Assembly: GCF_004770745.1 (NCBI RefSeq)
Contig: NZ_RQGD01000046.1
Span: 186,001-250,000, forward strand
DNA from: Leptospira ognonensis
GTDB taxonomy: Bacteria > Spirochaetota > Leptospiria > Leptospirales > Leptospiraceae
Direction: 5' to 3'
Length of the DNA stretch: 64,000 bases
A program made the translations under genes and the position numbers. Under the pieces are notes generated by a model, which ran no database searches, was not told the origin of the DNA, and saw nothing but the letters and a program-made list of their open reading frames with translations. Each line of letters opens with the position of its first letter. The stretch's first letter is position 1. Positions 19,629 through 29,023 of this stretch are shown piece after piece.

Positions 19629-22162
19629 AGTTAGGACTATTGAAATTTTATTTGAGGAGGGAATTATTTTCTAGAATTCAGTATTCTCTTCTCCTGCTCC
19701 TGTCGATTTCCTTGGGCGTTGGATCCGTAATCGGCATCCATTCCTATAAGGAAAACATCAAAATAGCCATTCAGACAGAGGCTAAAAACATGATGGGAGC
19801 AGACATGGCGCTACAATCGCCGCAAGAGTTCACTCCTGTAGCAGAAGAATTAATTCAAAATAAGCTACCTGCTGGCTCGGAAATATCCTCCTCTATCCAG
19901 TTTTTGTCTATGATCCTCACAGATTCCTCCGGTGAGAGCGCACTCACGTATGTAAAAGCACTCGAAAATTCCTACCCATTTTATGGCGAATATCTAACAG
20001 AGCCAAAGGATTCGTATCGGAACCTCCAACCAAATCAAATCCTTATGGAAAAAACTCTGGGTGAAAATCTAAAAATCCATTTAGGAGAATACGTTCGGTT
20101 AGGTGAGGCAAGACTTAAAGTTGTAGGATGGATATTGAAAGAACCAGGAGCCGTTGGCTCTTTTGTCGGAGCAGCTCCTACAACTGTGATCTTACTTAAA
20201 TCGGTTTCTGCAACGGGACTCATCGAAAGAGGGAGTCGAATACGATATACAAACTTTATCAAAACGCCACCAAACATTGATCTTCTTACTTGGAAAGAGA
20301 ATCATTTTGAAGAATTTATAAAAAACGATCTAACAATTTATCATCATACCGAAGTAAATTCAGGATCGCAACAGTTCTTAAAAAATACCTTCGATTACAT
20401 GGCACTTCTTGCCCTATCTGCATTTTTCCTTGGTGCCGTTTCTGTTTATACATCCATCCGTACTCGTCTCCGAGAAAAAAAGAATGAAATCGCAGTACTC
20501 ATGTGCCTTGGTGCGGAACCAGGAGCGATCCTTGTTTTGATCATCTCAGAAATCTTCATTGTCTCGAGTATAGCAACGTGTATCGGACTTCTTATTGGTT
20601 ATGAAATCCAGGTATGGCTTCCATCCTTTACTGGTTCTGAGTTTTTAGGCACAATCAAACCTGCTATTACTCCGATCTCCTTTCTGTGGAGTCTCTTACT
20701 TGGAATCATCATTCCCTTATTAGTTGCTTTTCCACTTGTCGTTGAGGCAGGAAGAACAAAACCGCTTTTGGCTTTGAAAGAGATCGAAGCTCGAGAGAAT
20801 TCCAACCAAGAGAGATGGATGATGCTATTTTCCGCAGTATTCATTTATTTTCTCTTCGTGGTGCTCGCAGCGTATGAGACAGAATCTTTTCTAAAAGGGT
20901 TTGTGTTTGCCGTAGTTCTTGTTAGTTTACCATTGCTTGTTTTTGGTTTATATAAATTATTTGGATTTTTATTACTTTGGCTTACAAAAAAATCTTTGGT
21001 CTCGAAAGAGTGGAGTCTTGTTAGCAAAAAAATGATACGAAAATCGGGAGCGATACGTATGTCCATACTTGGACTCGGATCTGCTTTATTTATTTTATGC
21101 CTCTCACTCGTTCTACAAGAAAGCCTCATGGAGTTAAGTGGTGCACGTGAAATCGAGAGACGGCCTAATATTTTTTTACTGGATATCAAGTCTGACCAAA
21201 GAGATACACTCGCCAGTATCACGAAAAAATTCGAAATCAAAAAACAATACCTGGCACCGATCATCGGAGCTCGTTTAGCGAAGGTGAATGGCGAGCCAGT
21301 TAGAAAAGAAGACACTGTAAGAAATGCGATGGAAAGAAATTGGCGAGCTACTGCCAGAACTAGAGAGTATTTTCTATCTTATAGAGACGAGATGTATGAA
21401 ACAGAAAAAGTTTCTGAAGGAAATTGGTGGAATGAAAGTGCTAAAGATGAAATCTCTGTGGAAAAGGAATTTTCAGGCTATTTAAATACCAAAGTCGGCG
21501 AAACCTTAACCTTCAATGTTCAAGGGATAGAGGTAACTGGAAAAATTACAAATCTAAGATCAGTGAATTGGTCGGATATGAAGCCCAATTTTGTGGTTAT
21601 CTTTTCTCGCGGCTTGCTGGAAAGAGCCCCGAAATTTTACATCTCGACTCTGCTCATTGAATCGCCAGAAGAAAGATACAAATTTCAAAAAGAAGTCGTT
21701 TCTGTATTTCCAAACATCACAGTGATTGATACCGAGAAAACAATTCAAGCCTTTTTGAAAATCTTAGAGAAAGTAACGCAGATGATCCAACTGATGACTG
21801 GATTTATATTCGCATCAGCACTCATCTTGGTTCTGACGACTTTATACTCGAGTCAAAATGAGCGCAAAAAAGAATTTTCACTCTTACGTGTAATAGGTGG
21901 AAGTAGCTCCTATCTCATGAAACATTTTTTAAGAGAAGCGATATTGATTGGGTTTCTTTCGTTTATGATTGGTTCGGTATATTCGCTTTTCGCAAATGAG
22001 ATATTAAATCGATATGTCTTAGAGTTAACTTCCGTGGTTCCATATTTGAAATTATCAATCGTTTTTATTTCTGTGATTCTTTTAACGGTAATCCTGTATT
22101 TGTTTGGACTTGGAAATTTATTTCGAGTTCCTTCAAAACAATTATTAAAAGAAATAAAGTAG
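19625..22162 (+). CDS. ABC transporter permease, FtsX/YbbP-like, 845 aa
   Basis: A large inner-membrane permease with two FtsX-type units. Membrane segments are near the N-terminus (YSLLLLLSISLGVGSVIGI), in a middle cluster (about residues 260-480) and at the C-terminus, with extracytoplasmic domains between. The length and duplicated layout match YbbP rather than LolC/E or MacB. With the 4-base overlapping ATPase it forms a YbbAP-like exporter. The substrate cannot be read from sequence; lipid or lipoprotein handling is only a family-based guess. A bidirectional terminator follows. Confidence 0.88.
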   Translation: MKLGLLKFYLRRELFSRIQYSLLLLLSISLGVGSVIGIHSYKENIKIAIQTEAKNMMGADMALQSPQEFTPVAEELIQNKLPAGSEISSSIQFLSMILTDSSGESALTYVKALENSYPFYGEYLTEPKDSYRNLQPNQILMEKTLGENLKIHLGEYVRLGEARLKVVGWILKEPGAVGSFVGAAPTTVILLKSVSATGLIERGSRIRYTNFIKTPPNIDLLTWKENHFEEFIKNDLTIYHHTEVNSGSQQFLKNTFDYMALLALSAFFLGAVSVYTSIRTRLREKKNEIAVLMCLGAEPGAILVLIISEIFIVSSIATCIGLLIGYEIQVWLPSFTGSEFLGTIKPAITPISFLWSLLLGIIIPLLVAFPLVVEAGRTKPLLALKEIEARENSNQERWMMLFSAVFIYFLFVVLAAYETESFLKGFVFAVVLVSLPLLVFGLYKLFGFLLLWLTKKSLVSKEWSLVSKKMIRKSGAIRMSILGLGSALFILCLSLVLQESLMELSGAREIERRPNIFLLDIKSDQRDTLASITKKFEIKKQYLAPIIGARLAKVNGEPVRKEDTVRNAMERNWRATARTREYFLSYRDEMYETEKVSEGNWWNESAKDEISVEKEFSGYLNTKVGETLTFNVQGIEVTGKITNLRSVNWSDMKPNFVVIFSRGLLERAPKFYISTLLIESPEERYKFQKEVVSVFPNITVIDTEKTIQAFLKILEKVTQMIQLMTGFIFASALILVLTTLYSSQNERKKEFSLLRVIGGSSSYLMKHFLREAILIGFLSFMIGSVYSLFANEILNRYVLELTSVVPYLKLSIVFISVILLTVILYLFGLGNLFRVPSKQLLKEIK

Positions 22163-22178
22163 GAATTAAAAACAAAAA

Positions 22179-22200
22179 AACCCGGCTTTTAGACCGGGTT
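22179..22200. terminator. Bidirectional intrinsic terminator
   Basis: Perfect stem AACCCGG / CCGGGTT around the loop CTTTTAGA, with an A-run on the left and a T-containing tract on the right. It lies between the convergent permease gene and fcpA and can serve both. Confidence 0.85.
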
Positions 22201-22226
22201 CTTTCATTGAAAGAGATGTTTCGGGA

Positions 22227-23123
22227 TTATTGGGCTACCGAAATAACCTCATCCTTGTTGATTATGTTAACAATATGTTTGTATTCAGGAGAATCCTTTC
22301 CATATTTTAGCTCAGTCGCACGGAGGAGGTGAACATTCTTTTTGTATCTAAATTTGAAGAGCATATCATCTGGACCTTTTGTCTTTTTGATCATGTTTTC
22401 TTCAAATGAATATGCACTTGCTAGATATTTATGAGCAGGATATTCTTTCTCGTTATCATCGATCTCGATATAAAGCTCAAGAATCGGGATACACTGAGGA
22501 AGATTTTGTAAATCATACTCTGCCATGATCCAAGAACGATACACATCAGAAAGTAATCTCTTAAATTCTGGTCTCTCTCTTAGGTCAGGGTTTTTAATTT
22601 CATCTAAATGATTGATTGCTTTTGAGAAGTAATTGAGCGAGTCTTGTTTCGCTTTCATTTTTTCGCGATAAACAACTCTTTCTTCTTTTGATTTACGATC
22701 AACTTTTTGCCAGTACCATTTTTCATCGAGACGCTTCTTTTCAGCTTCTTCTTTACGGTATTGTTCAGTCCATTCTCTGTTTTTGAGAACTGTGTTTACA
22801 CCAGACTGGTAGTTTGAAAGTGCCAATCGAAATTGGTTGTTTGCGAAAGTTTTAGAAAGTTGATGTAACTCTTGGAAAGTTTTGTTATAACCCTTGTAAT
22901 CTGGGTTTTTCCAAAGAGACTCATCTTCCATAGTCTTCTTTTTTAGTTCCTTCTGTGGAGCAGTAAGTTCTGCGTCATCGTTTTCAGGAACGAGCTCACC
23001 TTTCAGTAGTTCGTCGACCTGATCTTTTGCCGCTTGGCTGTCTGCTGTAGCTGCGTCCTGTGCAAACATTGCACTTCCGCTAAGTACCAGATGGAGAATG
23101 AGGAGATATTTAAAAATCTTCAT
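22227..23123 (-). CDS. fcpA: Probable flagellar-coiling protein FcpA (periplasmic flagellar sheath)
   Basis: A 298-residue exported protein with a Sec signal peptide ([22 protein letters not shown]), an acidic linker, and a long helical Lys/Glu/Arg-rich body ([20 protein letters not shown]) ending in a TPR-like region ([20 protein letters not shown]). Length, signal peptide and helical layout match what I recall of FcpA, the Leptospira sheath protein needed for coiled flagella and translational motility. This is recognition from memory, not alignment. ATG 23123 is preferred over an upstream in-frame TTG at 23150: it follows AAAAAGGG and starts the signal peptide properly. Confidence 0.72.
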   Translation of the reverse strand: MKIFKYLLILHLVLSGSAMFAQDAATADSQAAKDQVDELLKGELVPENDDAELTAPQKELKKKTMEDESLWKNPDYKGYNKTFQELHQLSKTFANNQFRLALSNYQSGVNTVLKNREWTEQYRKEEAEKKRLDEKWYWQKVDRKSKEERVVYREKMKAKQDSLNYFSKAINHLDEIKNPDLRERPEFKRLLSDVYRSWIMAEYDLQNLPQCIPILELYIEIDDNEKEYPAHKYLASAYSFEENMIKKTKGPDDMLFKFRYKKNVHLLRATELKYGKDSPEYKHIVNIINKDEVISVAQ

Positions 23124-23190
23124 AGTCGTTTGACCCTTTTTCTCTTTCAATATTTTGAAGATGAGATAGAAATCTTTCTCTTCAAAGAAA

Positions 23191-23217
23191 GTATCGGATG
23201 CCTTTCAGTCAATAATA
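23191..23217 (-). promoter_or_regulatory. Possible sigma-28-type promoter for fcpA
   Basis: On the minus strand TATTATTG, 11 bases, then TCCGATAC compares with the flagellar consensus TAAAGTTT-N11-GCCGATAA. The spacing is exact, with about 6 of 8 matches in the -10 element and 4 of 8 in the -35. It lies about 68 bases before the fcpA ATG. It is weak but in the right place for a flagellar gene. Confidence 0.35.
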
Positions 23218-23356
23218 ACGATTTAACGGTGAAAAAAACCTTTTTATTCGGGAAAATGTTGCGAAAAGGGCATTTAAAAGAGACATAATGGTGCGAATGA
23301 AAACGAAATCTCATTCCTTGACATGGCGGCAACATCGTGGATTTTGTTTTTAGTCG

Positions 23357-24229
23357 ATGAATCTTTCAGAAATCATATCCGTTCGTGATGGAAACCCACA
23401 ATGTAAGACCTGTGGAGGTGTAGGATTTACACTCGTAGAACATGTTCGAGGTTCTCGTGCCGGTGCCTTACAATTATGCCATTGTGTTGGTACGGATTGT
23501 AATACATGTGAGGCGAAAGGCCAAGCACCTTATCTTACATTTGATCGCTCGCAGGACAAAATGCTTCCCTGTGTCTGTCATAATGCGCGGTTTGCCATAC
23601 GTAATTTTGAAATTTTGGTCGAAAATGCAAATATACCTCCCCGTTATAAATTTCAGTTTCTTTCCACCATCGATCTCGGAGATACGAATCTAGATCCCGA
23701 TCTGTCGTTTATCGTTGCCCATGATTGGGCCAATGAGCTAGTCCATAAATTTAATGATCCTTCCTTTGTCCCGCAGGGTTTTTATCTCTGGGGAGGCACA
23801 GGATCGGGAAAAACCCTTCTGGCTTGTGTGATCCTCAATGAGTTGATCTTTCGGTATGGAATCAAATGTAAGTATGCGAAAGTGAACAAAGACTTTTTAT
23901 CTGCCATCCGTGATACGTACCAAACAGATAGCGAAACACATGGACAAGAAAGATTCATAGAGAGGGAACTGGCCAATGTGGATGTTCTCATCATTGATGA
24001 TTTTGGTGTACAAAAAGAATCCGAATTCAGCAACCGTAAGTTATACGATCTTATTGATAGCAGATACGAGCAAGATAAATTGACACTTCTTACTTCTAAC
24101 CACTCTCTTGAAGAATGGAGAGAACGCGGACAAGGAAGGATCTATTCTCGCTTGAAAGAGATGACAAAAGAAATCCAACTTAAGTGTTCTGATTATCGAA
24201 TGAAATTTTCTTCAGAGAAAAGTACATGA
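23357..24229 (+). CDS. DnaC/IstB-like AAA+ ATPase with N-terminal zinc-binding Cys motifs
   Basis: A 290-residue helicase-loader-like ATPase. The N-terminus has four Cys pairs in two DnaJ-like sets: CKTC (16-19), CHC (41-43), CNTC (48-51) and CVC (72-74). The AAA+ domain has Walker A GGTGSGKT (146-153), Walker B VDVLIIDDFG (208-217) and sensor 1 LLTSNHSLEEW. Family knowledge suggests loading of the replicative helicase, but no phage or transposase genes are adjacent. A perfect TTGACA lies at 23318-23323 with a poor -10 after it. Its stop overlaps folK by 4 bases. Confidence 0.8.
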   Translation: MNLSEIISVRDGNPQCKTCGGVGFTLVEHVRGSRAGALQLCHCVGTDCNTCEAKGQAPYLTFDRSQDKMLPCVCHNARFAIRNFEILVENANIPPRYKFQFLSTIDLGDTNLDPDLSFIVAHDWANELVHKFNDPSFVPQGFYLWGGTGSGKTLLACVILNELIFRYGIKCKYAKVNKDFLSAIRDTYQTDSETHGQERFIERELANVDVLIIDDFGVQKESEFSNRKLYDLIDSRYEQDKLTLLTSNHSLEEWRERGQGRIYSRLKEMTKEIQLKCSDYRMKFSSEKST

Positions 24230-24699
24230 AATTTGGAAACATTGCCTTTTTATCCCTGGGATCAAATATAGGTGATCGTACTCATTTCCTGGAACAGGCA
24301 GTCTGGGAGATTTCTACTCTCCCAGAAATTAGAATCATCTCCCAATCGCAAAGATTAGAAACGGCGCCCCTTGAAAATATAAACCAGCCTTTCTTTTTGA
24401 ATCAGATTTTGAAGATACATGTTTCTCCTTCGTTTACACTGCCCTGCCTTCTTGATACCTTACAAGCCATAGAAGATAAACTTGGAAGAAAGCGCAGATC
24501 TTGGAAAGGGCCAAGAGAAATTGATATTGATATCTTAACCTATGAAGCTGTGGTTATGGAAACAGAGTTTTTACATTTACCACATCACTCACTTTTCACG
24601 AGACCCTTCATTCGGCAATTGCTGTTTGAGATGGGTGAAAGCGAAGTTTATTCACTATTTGAGGAATCAATCTATGAAAAATATCATTCTCGAGTTTAA
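24226..24699 (+). CDS. folK: 6-hydroxymethyl-7,8-dihydropterin pyrophosphokinase
   Basis: Transfers pyrophosphate from ATP to the pterin in folate synthesis. The 157-residue protein has the N-terminal FLSLGSNIGDR motif and the HPPK signature KRRSWKGPREIDIDILTYE. Its ATG overlaps the previous stop (ATGA). The end overlaps panB by 26 bases in another frame, so the three genes are translationally linked. Confidence 0.95.
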   Translation: MKFGNIAFLSLGSNIGDRTHFLEQAVWEISTLPEIRIISQSQRLETAPLENINQPFFLNQILKIHVSPSFTLPCLLDTLQAIEDKLGRKRRSWKGPREIDIDILTYEAVVMETEFLHLPHHSLFTRPFIRQLLFEMGESEVYSLFEESIYEKYHSRV

Positions 24700-25471
24700 A
24701 AAAAAATACGAAGAGAAAACTCCCATTTCGGTTATCACGTGTTATGATTATACCTTTGCGCGTCTATTTGCCCAAACAGAAATTGATGCCATACTTGTGG
24801 GCGATTCCATGGGCAATGTCATCCAAGGACATGGATCAACAATTCCTGTTACTCTCGACGATATCATCTATCATACAAAAGCAGTTTGCAAAGGTGCACC
24901 TGAAAAATTAGTCATTGCGGACATGCCATTTCTATCCTACCAAGTTTCTGTGGAAGAGGGCATTCGTGCAGCAGGAAGGATTATGAAGGAAACTACTGCC
25001 GATTGTGTAAAATTGGAAGGTGATAGCGAACTGGTTTTAACATTGACAAGGCGCCTAACGGAAATGGGAGTGCCTGTTTTCGCTCACTTGGGACTCACTC
25101 CTCAATCCGTTCATACACTCGGAGGGCATAGGGTGCAAGGGAAAACTCCGGAAACCAGGAATCGTATGATCCAAAAATCAAAAGAACTTTCTGAGGCAGG
25201 AGCGTTTGCCATTGTTCTCGAAATGATACCTGAATCTTTAGGAAAGGACATTACAGATGCGATCACCATTCCAACGATTGGTATCGGGGCTGGAAGGTAT
25301 TCATCGGGACAGGTGCTGGTGATGCAAGACTTACTCGGCCTCAATGAATCGTTCAATCCCAAATTTTTGAAAAAATATGTAGATCTTTCAGCAAGCGTAC
25401 GTCAGGCGGTAAGTGAGTACCATATGGAAGTGGTAGCTCGCAGCTTCCCCGGCGAAGGGAATGTATTTTAG
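24674..25471 (+). CDS. panB: 3-methyl-2-oxobutanoate hydroxymethyltransferase (ketopantoate hydroxymethyltransferase)
   Basis: First step of pantothenate synthesis, using 5,10-methylene-tetrahydrofolate, which links it to the overlapping folK. The 265 residues match the family length. Motifs are ITCYDYTFARLFAQ, VGDSMGNVIQGH, VKLEGD, and GHLGLTP-like AHLGLTPQSVHTLGGHRVQG. The start is ATG 24674, preceded by GAGGAA; the frame stays open further upstream but that part only shadows folK. The stop lies 7 bases from the convergent secreted-protein gene. Confidence 0.95.
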   Translation: MKNIILEFKKKYEEKTPISVITCYDYTFARLFAQTEIDAILVGDSMGNVIQGHGSTIPVTLDDIIYHTKAVCKGAPEKLVIADMPFLSYQVSVEEGIRAAGRIMKETTADCVKLEGDSELVLTLTRRLTEMGVPVFAHLGLTPQSVHTLGGHRVQGKTPETRNRMIQKSKELSEAGAFAIVLEMIPESLGKDITDAITIPTIGIGAGRYSSGQVLVMQDLLGLNESFNPKFLKKYVDLSASVRQAVSEYHMEVVARSFPGEGNVF

Positions 25472-25478
25472 TATCCTT

Positions 25479-27068
25479 TCATTTCCCTTGCTCCTTCACT
25501 AAGATACCATAAAATCCTTCTTTTCTTCCAAGCCAATAGACGCGGTCTAAATTGTCTTCTTTCAACATTCTCTTTTGAAAGGTTTCTGAATAAAAATCCC
25601 ATTCCGTATTGCCATTATAATCACTTGGCCATTCCTTTCTTCTTGTGTAAGGATGATTGTCCTTTGGAAATTTTGTTTTATGGTATGCCCATTCCAAAAC
25701 ATGAAACATCTCATGATAAAGAAAGATTGGATGGTTCGCATGATTTCCGCTTGCAATTCTTTTGTTTGAATCAGAAATAATTGTTAGGCGGACTTCGGGA
25801 CTAGATTCTGTTCCATAATTCCATTCTGTGCCACCACCATTCGTAATCAAAACTCCCGCTGGTTGTTTTGTTCCAGGCCAAACGACCACAACACCGTCTG
25901 CTTCTTTTATCGTAGAAAGTACATCATCAGATAATTTTGGTGAGATGGAATCAATCGAAGGTTGCATTACGAAACGAAATTTTTCATCCGTTAAGTTTGT
26001 ACTCTGAATTTCGGAATTTGTTCGAATGACTTCCATTTCCCAATGAATCCCTCCAGACAGATCCTCAAAAGAATCTCGAAAGTATTCGAAACTGAGAATG
26101 AGATCGGCAAGGTCTTTCTCTTCTAAATCCATATCCAAATTTCCAAACTTTGCGAACTTTCCAGGTAGATTTCCTTTCAAACGAGTTTTTGGAATGACAA
26201 GGAAAACCATTTTTAAGGTCCTCTTTGGAATTTCCTTTAAACGTTTGGTTTTAAATTTTAAGCCCAAGTATTGTATATACAGTTGGTCTCTCAGAAAATT
26301 CCAATGGCTTAGAACTTGCGCATCCATTTCTGGATATAACATAGAAATGGTGTCAAAACCATCTTGGTATTTCTTTTTTGTTACATACATATTTGTGAGT
26401 ATCAAGGTATTCCATGCAATGGCAGGAATCAGAGAGCTTGTTGTTTTATCTTTAAAAAGATTTTCTGAAAATAATCTGTGCCATTCTTCTCTTTCCTCGC
26501 GGGACATTGTGTCATCTTGAAATAATTCTCCTGTGTTGTATCCGGTATGCAATGCCGCTTGTGTGCCGCTCAGTTCGGTGAGACCTTTCATGAGGATTGA
26601 CCTTGCATTTTTTTTGTCACCTAGCTTCAGATAGGCAATCGTTAGCGTATTGATGAGAAGTCCGTAATTGTCATCGCCAATCTTAGCTCGTACTACAGGG
26701 ATGACTTTAGGAATTAAGGTAACCATCTCTGCATAATTTGCTTCATGATTTAAACACCAAATGGCGGTCGTAAAACTTGTTGCCTCCTCTTTGTTATCAA
26801 GCTTTGCCAATTGTCCTGCTGCAGATACACACTCTCTTGGCCATTGCCCTTTCAAGTTGGCAAGCTGAGAGGAAGAATTTAATCTAAGCCACCAGCCGAA
26901 AGTGTCCTCTGGAGTGTCTCTCGTGATCGTTTCAGATAATTTAAAAGCGCCCTTAAAGTCTTTTTTTTTCAAGAGGGAGTCCGCCTGTTTCCAAACCGCT
27001 TGGTCCACAGATAATAAGGAGGAAGTGAGAAGGATGAGAAGAGTGAGGGATAGGAGAGCTTGCTTCAT
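25479..27068 (-). CDS. Secreted TPR-like protein with C-terminal HEXXH metallopeptidase motif
   Basis: 529 residues with a Sec signal peptide (MKQALLSLTLLILLTSSLLS). The N-terminal half looks like helical TPR repeats (ADSLLKKKDFKGAFKLSETI; TIAYLKLGDKKNARSILMKG). The C-terminal half ends with FLYHEMFHVLEW, an HEXXH motif at His452-His456, and a downstream YSETF acidic segment that could supply a third zinc ligand as in gluzincins. No named family is recognised. The product would be periplasmic or surface-exposed. It is a single gene facing panB, with the ars operator region upstream. Confidence 0.7.
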   Translation of the reverse strand: MKQALLSLTLLILLTSSLLSVDQAVWKQADSLLKKKDFKGAFKLSETITRDTPEDTFGWWLRLNSSSQLANLKGQWPRECVSAAGQLAKLDNKEEATSFTTAIWCLNHEANYAEMVTLIPKVIPVVRAKIGDDNYGLLINTLTIAYLKLGDKKNARSILMKGLTELSGTQAALHTGYNTGELFQDDTMSREEREEWHRLFSENLFKDKTTSSLIPAIAWNTLILTNMYVTKKKYQDGFDTISMLYPEMDAQVLSHWNFLRDQLYIQYLGLKFKTKRLKEIPKRTLKMVFLVIPKTRLKGNLPGKFAKFGNLDMDLEEKDLADLILSFEYFRDSFEDLSGGIHWEMEVIRTNSEIQSTNLTDEKFRFVMQPSIDSISPKLSDDVLSTIKEADGVVVVWPGTKQPAGVLITNGGGTEWNYGTESSPEVRLTIISDSNKRIASGNHANHPIFLYHEMFHVLEWAYHKTKFPKDNHPYTRRKEWPSDYNGNTEWDFYSETFQKRMLKEDNLDRVYWLGRKEGFYGILVKEQGK

Positions 27069-27152
27069 GGAGAATTTTGATTTTACACGATCCTTCCGAA
27101 AAAGGGATCGAAAAACCGAGGCGGATTTGAAATCTTTCTTGCCTTTTAATTG

Positions 27153-27168
27153 ATCGTATATTTACGAT
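27153..27168 (+). promoter_or_regulatory. Probable ArsR operator
   Basis: Perfect inverted repeat ATCGTA-N4-TACGAT ending 5 bases before the arsR ATG. Position, size and AT-rich centre fit an ArsR/SmtB operator. A TATATT inside it could be a -10 element, which would make the mRNA nearly leaderless. Confidence 0.6.
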
Positions 27169-27173
27169 ATACT

Positions 27174-27518
27174 ATGGCTCAGAATAAAAAAGCAGAGTTT
27201 GCACCAGAAATACAGATTCTCGCTGAGTTCCATAGGGTTTTGGCTCATCCCGCAAGGCTTGCCATCCTCGAGACGCTTGCCGAAAGGCAATCTTGTATCT
27301 GCGGAGAGATCGTCGACGTTTTGCCTCTAGCCCAAGCCACGGTTTCCCAGCATTTGAAAGAGTTGAAAGATGTGGGTATTGTCAAGGGGGAGATCGAAGG
27401 GAAAACCTCTTGTTACTGCATCGATTGGGAAAAATGGGAAGAGTTGGAAAAGGCGATGCTCTCCTCTTTTGAGAAGATCCATCAATATAAAGAAAATTTT
27501 AAAAAAGGTTGCTGTTAA
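27174..27518 (+). CDS. arsR: ArsR-family arsenite-responsive repressor
   Basis: A 114-residue winged-helix repressor. The metal site is SCICGEIVDVLP (Cys41 and Cys43), equivalent to the ELCVCDL box of arsenite sensors, followed by the recognition helix AQATVSQHLKELKDVGIV. Extra Cys residues (SCYC at 79-82, GCC at the C-terminus) could add a third ligand. I start at ATG 27174, where MAQNKK begins; an in-frame ATG at 27150 would place the operator inside the gene. There is no Shine-Dalgarno sequence. The TAA overlaps the arsC ATG by one base. Confidence 0.9.
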   Translation: MAQNKKAEFAPEIQILAEFHRVLAHPARLAILETLAERQSCICGEIVDVLPLAQATVSQHLKELKDVGIVKGEIEGKTSCYCIDWEKWEELEKAMLSSFEKIHQYKENFKKGCC

Positions 27519-27949
27519 TGAAAAGTAAACAAGTGTTAATTCTTTGTACGGGAAATAGTTGCCGTAGCCAAATAGCAGAAGGCTGGATTCGTCATATTGG
27601 TGGGGACAGGTTGGAGGTCTATAGTGCTGGTATTGAAACACATGGTGTCAATCCGAGAGCCATCCAAACGATGAAGGAAGCTGGCATTGATATTTCTAAA
27701 CATACATCAAATCATATCGATGAGTACCGAGATATCCCCTTCGATTTTATGATTACTGTTTGCGATCATGCAAATGAAAATTGCCCTTACTTTCCATCTA
27801 ACGCCAAACGGTTCCATCATAATTTTTTTGATCCCTCCAAAGTGAAAGGAACGGAACAGGAAATAATGACCGCATTCGCAAAAGCAAGAGATGAAATACG
27901 AGACTATTGCAAAGATTTTGTTGAAACGAATCTAGGAAGCCCTACATGA
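27518..27949 (+). CDS. arsC: Arsenate reductase, thioredoxin-coupled type
   Basis: Reduces arsenate to arsenite with a low-molecular-weight phosphatase fold. The P-loop is CTGNSCRS (Cys10, Cys15) and the redox relay is [10 protein letters not shown] (Cys82, Cys89), the same positions as in the plasmid pI258 enzyme. At 143 residues it is full length. It is co-translated with arsR and overlaps the efflux gene by 4 bases. Confidence 0.93.
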   Translation: MKSKQVLILCTGNSCRSQIAEGWIRHIGGDRLEVYSAGIETHGVNPRAIQTMKEAGIDISKHTSNHIDEYRDIPFDFMITVCDHANENCPYFPSNAKRFHHNFFDPSKVKGTEQEIMTAFAKARDEIRDYCKDFVETNLGSPT

Positions 27950-28977
27950 AAAAGCTTTCCTTTCTGGATCGGTATCTAACTCTTTGGATTTTTTTGGCCA
28001 TGGCTATCGGAATTGGGATTGGAAATTTATTTCCCAATTTTGTGGATTCGTTTTCAAATATATCCATGGGAACGACAAACATTCCGCTTGCGATAGGACT
28101 CATATTAATGATGTACCCTCCACTTGCGAAGGTAAAATATAAGAACCTGGGAAGAGTTTTTTCTGATGTGAAACTCTTGTCGATTTCCCTGGTTCTCAAC
28201 TGGGTGATCGGACCGATACTTATGTTTTTACTTGCGATCCTTATCTTACCATCACATCCCGATTATATGGTGGGCTTAATTTTGATTGGACTTGCTCGCT
28301 GCATCGCCATGGTGATCGTGTGGAATGAGTTAGCGGAAGGAGATCGTGAATATGCTGCTGGACTTGTTGCATTAAATAGTATCTTTCAGGTTTTTTTCTA
28401 TAGCATTTATGCATTTGTATTTATTACGTACCTGCCACCAGCCTTTGGCGTGAAGGGCATTACCGTAGCGATCCAGATGTCAGATATCGCGGAAACAGTC
28501 GCGATCTACCTAGGCATTCCGTTTCTGCTTGGCTTTTTATCTCGCTCCATTCTGACAAAATTCTATTCGGAGGATTTTTACGAGCAAACATTCATCAGAT
28601 GGATTTCACCGATTACACTTGTGGCTTTGCTCTTTACCATTATTGTAATGTTCAGTTTGAAAGGAGGAATGATCGTCAGTCTTTCAGGGGATGTATTTCT
28701 TGTAGCCGTTCCACTACTCATCTATTTCATTTTGATGTTTGGTTTTAGTATGCTGATTGGTCATAAATTAGGTGTAGATTATAGTAAAAACGCGGCCATC
28801 TCGTTTACTGCAACGGGTAATAATTTTGAACTCGCGATTGCCGTCTCCATCGGAGTCTTTGGTGTCAATAGCGGTCAGGCTTTTGTAGGTGTCATTGGTC
28901 CACTCGTCGAAGTTCCCGCTTTGATTTTACTTGTGAATGTCGCGATGAAACTAAGAGATCGATGGAAAAAGAAGTAG
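27946..28977 (+). CDS. acr3: ACR3-family arsenite efflux permease
   Basis: 343-residue membrane protein with about 10 hydrophobic spans. The essential cysteine is in [15 protein letters not shown] (Cys119), matching the conserved ACR3 motif, and the later [17 protein letters not shown] segment is also typical. It exports the arsenite made by ArsC, so arsR-arsC-acr3 is a complete minimal resistance operon. No clear terminator follows; Pho-box-like repeats begin 6 bases after its stop. Confidence 0.93.
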   Translation: MKKLSFLDRYLTLWIFLAMAIGIGIGNLFPNFVDSFSNISMGTTNIPLAIGLILMMYPPLAKVKYKNLGRVFSDVKLLSISLVLNWVIGPILMFLLAILILPSHPDYMVGLILIGLARCIAMVIVWNELAEGDREYAAGLVALNSIFQVFFYSIYAFVFITYLPPAFGVKGITVAIQMSDIAETVAIYLGIPFLLGFLSRSILTKFYSEDFYEQTFIRWISPITLVALLFTIIVMFSLKGGMIVSLSGDVFLVAVPLLIYFILMFGFSMLIGHKLGVDYSKNAAISFTATGNNFELAIAVSIGVFGVNSGQAFVGVIGPLVEVPALILLVNVAMKLRDRWKKK

Positions 28978-28982
28978 GAAAA

Positions 28983-29023
28983 TGTAACGCATTTGTAAAT
29001 ATGTAACCTCGATGTAATCAGAA
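28983..29023 (+). promoter_or_regulatory. Four phased TGTAA repeats, Pho-box-like
   Basis: TGTAA occurs at 28983, 28994, 29002 and 29013, i.e. two pairs each with an 11-base period, offset by 8. The 11-base direct-repeat period and TGT core resemble PhoB boxes. TATATC at 29039 is the best -10-like element downstream. The repeats lie just upstream of a porin gene. Binding by a PhoB-type regulator is inference. Confidence 0.5.

Noticed and set aside
23318..23346. Sigma-70 promoter for the DnaC-like gene
   Set aside because: TTGACA is perfect but the -10 position reads ATTTTG, so I cannot support a full promoter.
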